Source of the DNA: Mycolicibacterium hodleri
Lineage (GTDB): Bacteria > Actinomycetota > Actinomycetes > Mycobacteriales > Mycobacteriaceae
DNA length: 64,000 nt
Assembly (NCBI RefSeq): GCF_025822245.1
Contig: NZ_JACKTL010000053.1
Span: forward strand, 62,001-126,000
Reading direction: 5' to 3'
A program made the position numbers and the translations under genes. Below are positions 63,045-64,000 of this stretch, piece after piece. Each line of letters starts with the position of its first letter. Position 1 is the first letter of the stretch. A model generated the notes under the pieces. It ran no database searches and was not told where the DNA came from. It saw nothing but the letters and a program-made list of their open reading frames with translations.

Positions 63045-64000
63045 GTGCGCGACCGATCCGGCTCCTGTTCGTCGTCCCCGATCTGATGGTCGGAGGTGCG
63101 GAGCGTCACGTCACCACGCTCCTGCCACGCCTGGATCCGCAGCGGTTCACGCCGTCGGTGGTCTGCATCGGTGACGAGGGTGGTCTGTTCGCCGACCTCG
63201 TGGCTGCCGGTGTGCCGGCCCGGGCCCTCCATCTGGGCGGCAAACTGCAGGCCGGGCGGGCCGTGGCCGCACTCACCGCGATCATGCGCGACGGGCGACC
63301 GGACGTCGTCGTCGTGCGCGGCTACAACGCCGAGACCCTCGGCCGGATCGCCGCGCGTGTCGCAGGCGTCGCACACACGGTGATGTGGGTGCACAACATC
63401 GGCGACGCAACGCCTCGAAGCACCCTGCGCCGCAACGTCGACCGCGCCCTGACGCGCTGGACGAGCGCGTACTTCGGCGTCGCCGAGGCGCAGCGTCGAT
63501 ATCTCGTGGACGATCTCGGGTACCCCGACGACCGGATCCGCATCATCCACAACGGGGTGGATCCGGCGGCGTTCGATCCCACCACCGACGCGTCACCGCT
63601 GGGCGAGTTCGGTTGGACAGCAGGCGATCCGGTGGTGGCCATCGTCGCCGAGCTGAGCCCGATCAAGGACCACGCCACGTTCCTGCGGGCAGCTCGCATC
63701 GTCGTCGACGACATGCCGTCGGCGAGGTTCCTCGTGATCGGGGACGGGGCCTGCCGCACCGAGCTCGAGGGGTTGTGTGCCGAGCTCGGGCTCGGGTCCA
63801 ACGTGCACTTCACCGGGGTGCGTCGCGACGTCGGCCGACTGCTGCGCGCGGTCGACGTCTTCGCGCTGAGTTCGGTGACGGTGGAATGCTTCTCGATCGC
63901 GTTGCTCGAGGCGATGGCGTGTGCCAGGCCGGCGGTGTGTACCGCCGTGGGCGGAATCCCCGAGATGATCGAGGACGGCCGGACCGGCTACCTGGTGCCG
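63041..64000 (+). CDS. GT4-family glycosyltransferase, 3' end outside the window
   Basis: First 320 codons of a GT-B fold glycosyltransferase; no stop occurs before base 64000. N-terminal LLFVVPDLMVGGAERHVTTL (glycine loop), IRIIHNGVDPAAFDPTTDAS at the domain hinge, VVAIVAELSPIKDHATFLRA, ARFLVIGDGACRTELEGLCA, and the E-x7-E motif in VECFSIALLEAMACARP followed by AVGGIPEMIEDGRTGYLVP. It is retaining (GT4) and uses a nucleotide sugar to extend the lipid-linked repeat unit in the cytoplasm. ATG overlaps the Wzy-like stop, and the operon evidently continues beyond the window. Confidence 0.9.
   Translation, partial: MSARPIRLLFVVPDLMVGGAERHVTTLLPRLDPQRFTPSVVCIGDEGGLFADLVAAGVPARALHLGGKLQAGRAVAALTAIMRDGRPDVVVVRGYNAETLGRIAARVAGVAHTVMWVHNIGDATPRSTLRRNVDRALTRWTSAYFGVAEAQRRYLVDDLGYPDDRIRIIHNGVDPAAFDPTTDASPLGEFGWTAGDPVVAIVAELSPIKDHATFLRAARIVVDDMPSARFLVIGDGACRTELEGLCAELGLGSNVHFTGVRRDVGRLLRAVDVFALSSVTVECFSIALLEAMACARPAVCTAVGGIPEMIEDGRTGYLVP

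Overview
The window is GC-rich, gene-dense actinobacterial DNA with frequent GTG starts and 1-4 nt start/stop overlaps. It carries a near-complete KstR2/KstR cholesterol catabolic locus whose gene order matches Mycobacterium tuberculosis Rv3565-Rv3540c (aspB, fadE33-31, fadD3, fadE30, ipdF, kstR2, fadA6, ipdC/B/A, echA20, fadA5, cyp125, fadE28/29, chsH2/H1, ltp2). I infer a fast-growing mycobacterium (Mycolicibacterium type) or a close relative. No tRNA, rRNA, insertion sequence, CRISPR array or origin was recognised, and no gene-free gap exceeds 300 bases.

1-14.9 kb: nitrogen-compound uptake and catabolism. It holds an acetylpolyamine-deacetylase-like fragment, a class III aminotransferase, an APC and an NCS1 permease, a GMC oxidase and an aldehyde dehydrogenase. 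A LysR regulator stands next to a tightly coupled operon of flavin monooxygenase, RidA, DUF1028, M20 amidohydrolase, aspartase and nitrilase. Both permeases carry the same GTGA-N6-TCAC palindrome upstream. The LysR gene and the monooxygenase share another upstream element.

15-19.7 kb: a frameshifted alpha/beta hydrolase, an intact alpha/beta hydrolase, and a LysR regulator divergent from an MFS symporter plus a 3-hydroxybutyrate-dehydrogenase-like SDR.

19.7-45 kb: the cholesterol locus. CYP125 and the ChsE/ChsH/Ltp2/FadA5 enzymes shorten the side chain. FadD3, FadE30-33, IpdA/B/C/F, EchA20 and FadA6 degrade the last two rings (HIP). Three KstR2 operators and two KstR operators are visible. 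A DUF559 nuclease-like gene flanked by short related repeats and a YihY membrane protein sit in the middle.

45-64 kb: two LuxR-type regulators that both lack the phospho-acceptor aspartate, a GlmS, and an unfinished polysaccharide operon (UDP-glucose dehydrogenase, UDP-xylose synthase, polyprenyl glycosylphosphotransferase, GalE-like epimerase, Wzz-like, O-antigen ligase/polymerase, GT4). Inside it, joined by overlapping start/stop codons, is a module not usual for such clusters: a lysine-2,3-aminomutase homologue, two GNAT-fold acyltransferases, a free-standing amino-acid adenylation domain, a carrier protein and a monoamine-oxidase homologue. The best candidate for an undescribed system here is a beta-amino-acid (possibly beta-lysine) decorated exopolysaccharide or glycoconjugate made by this operon.
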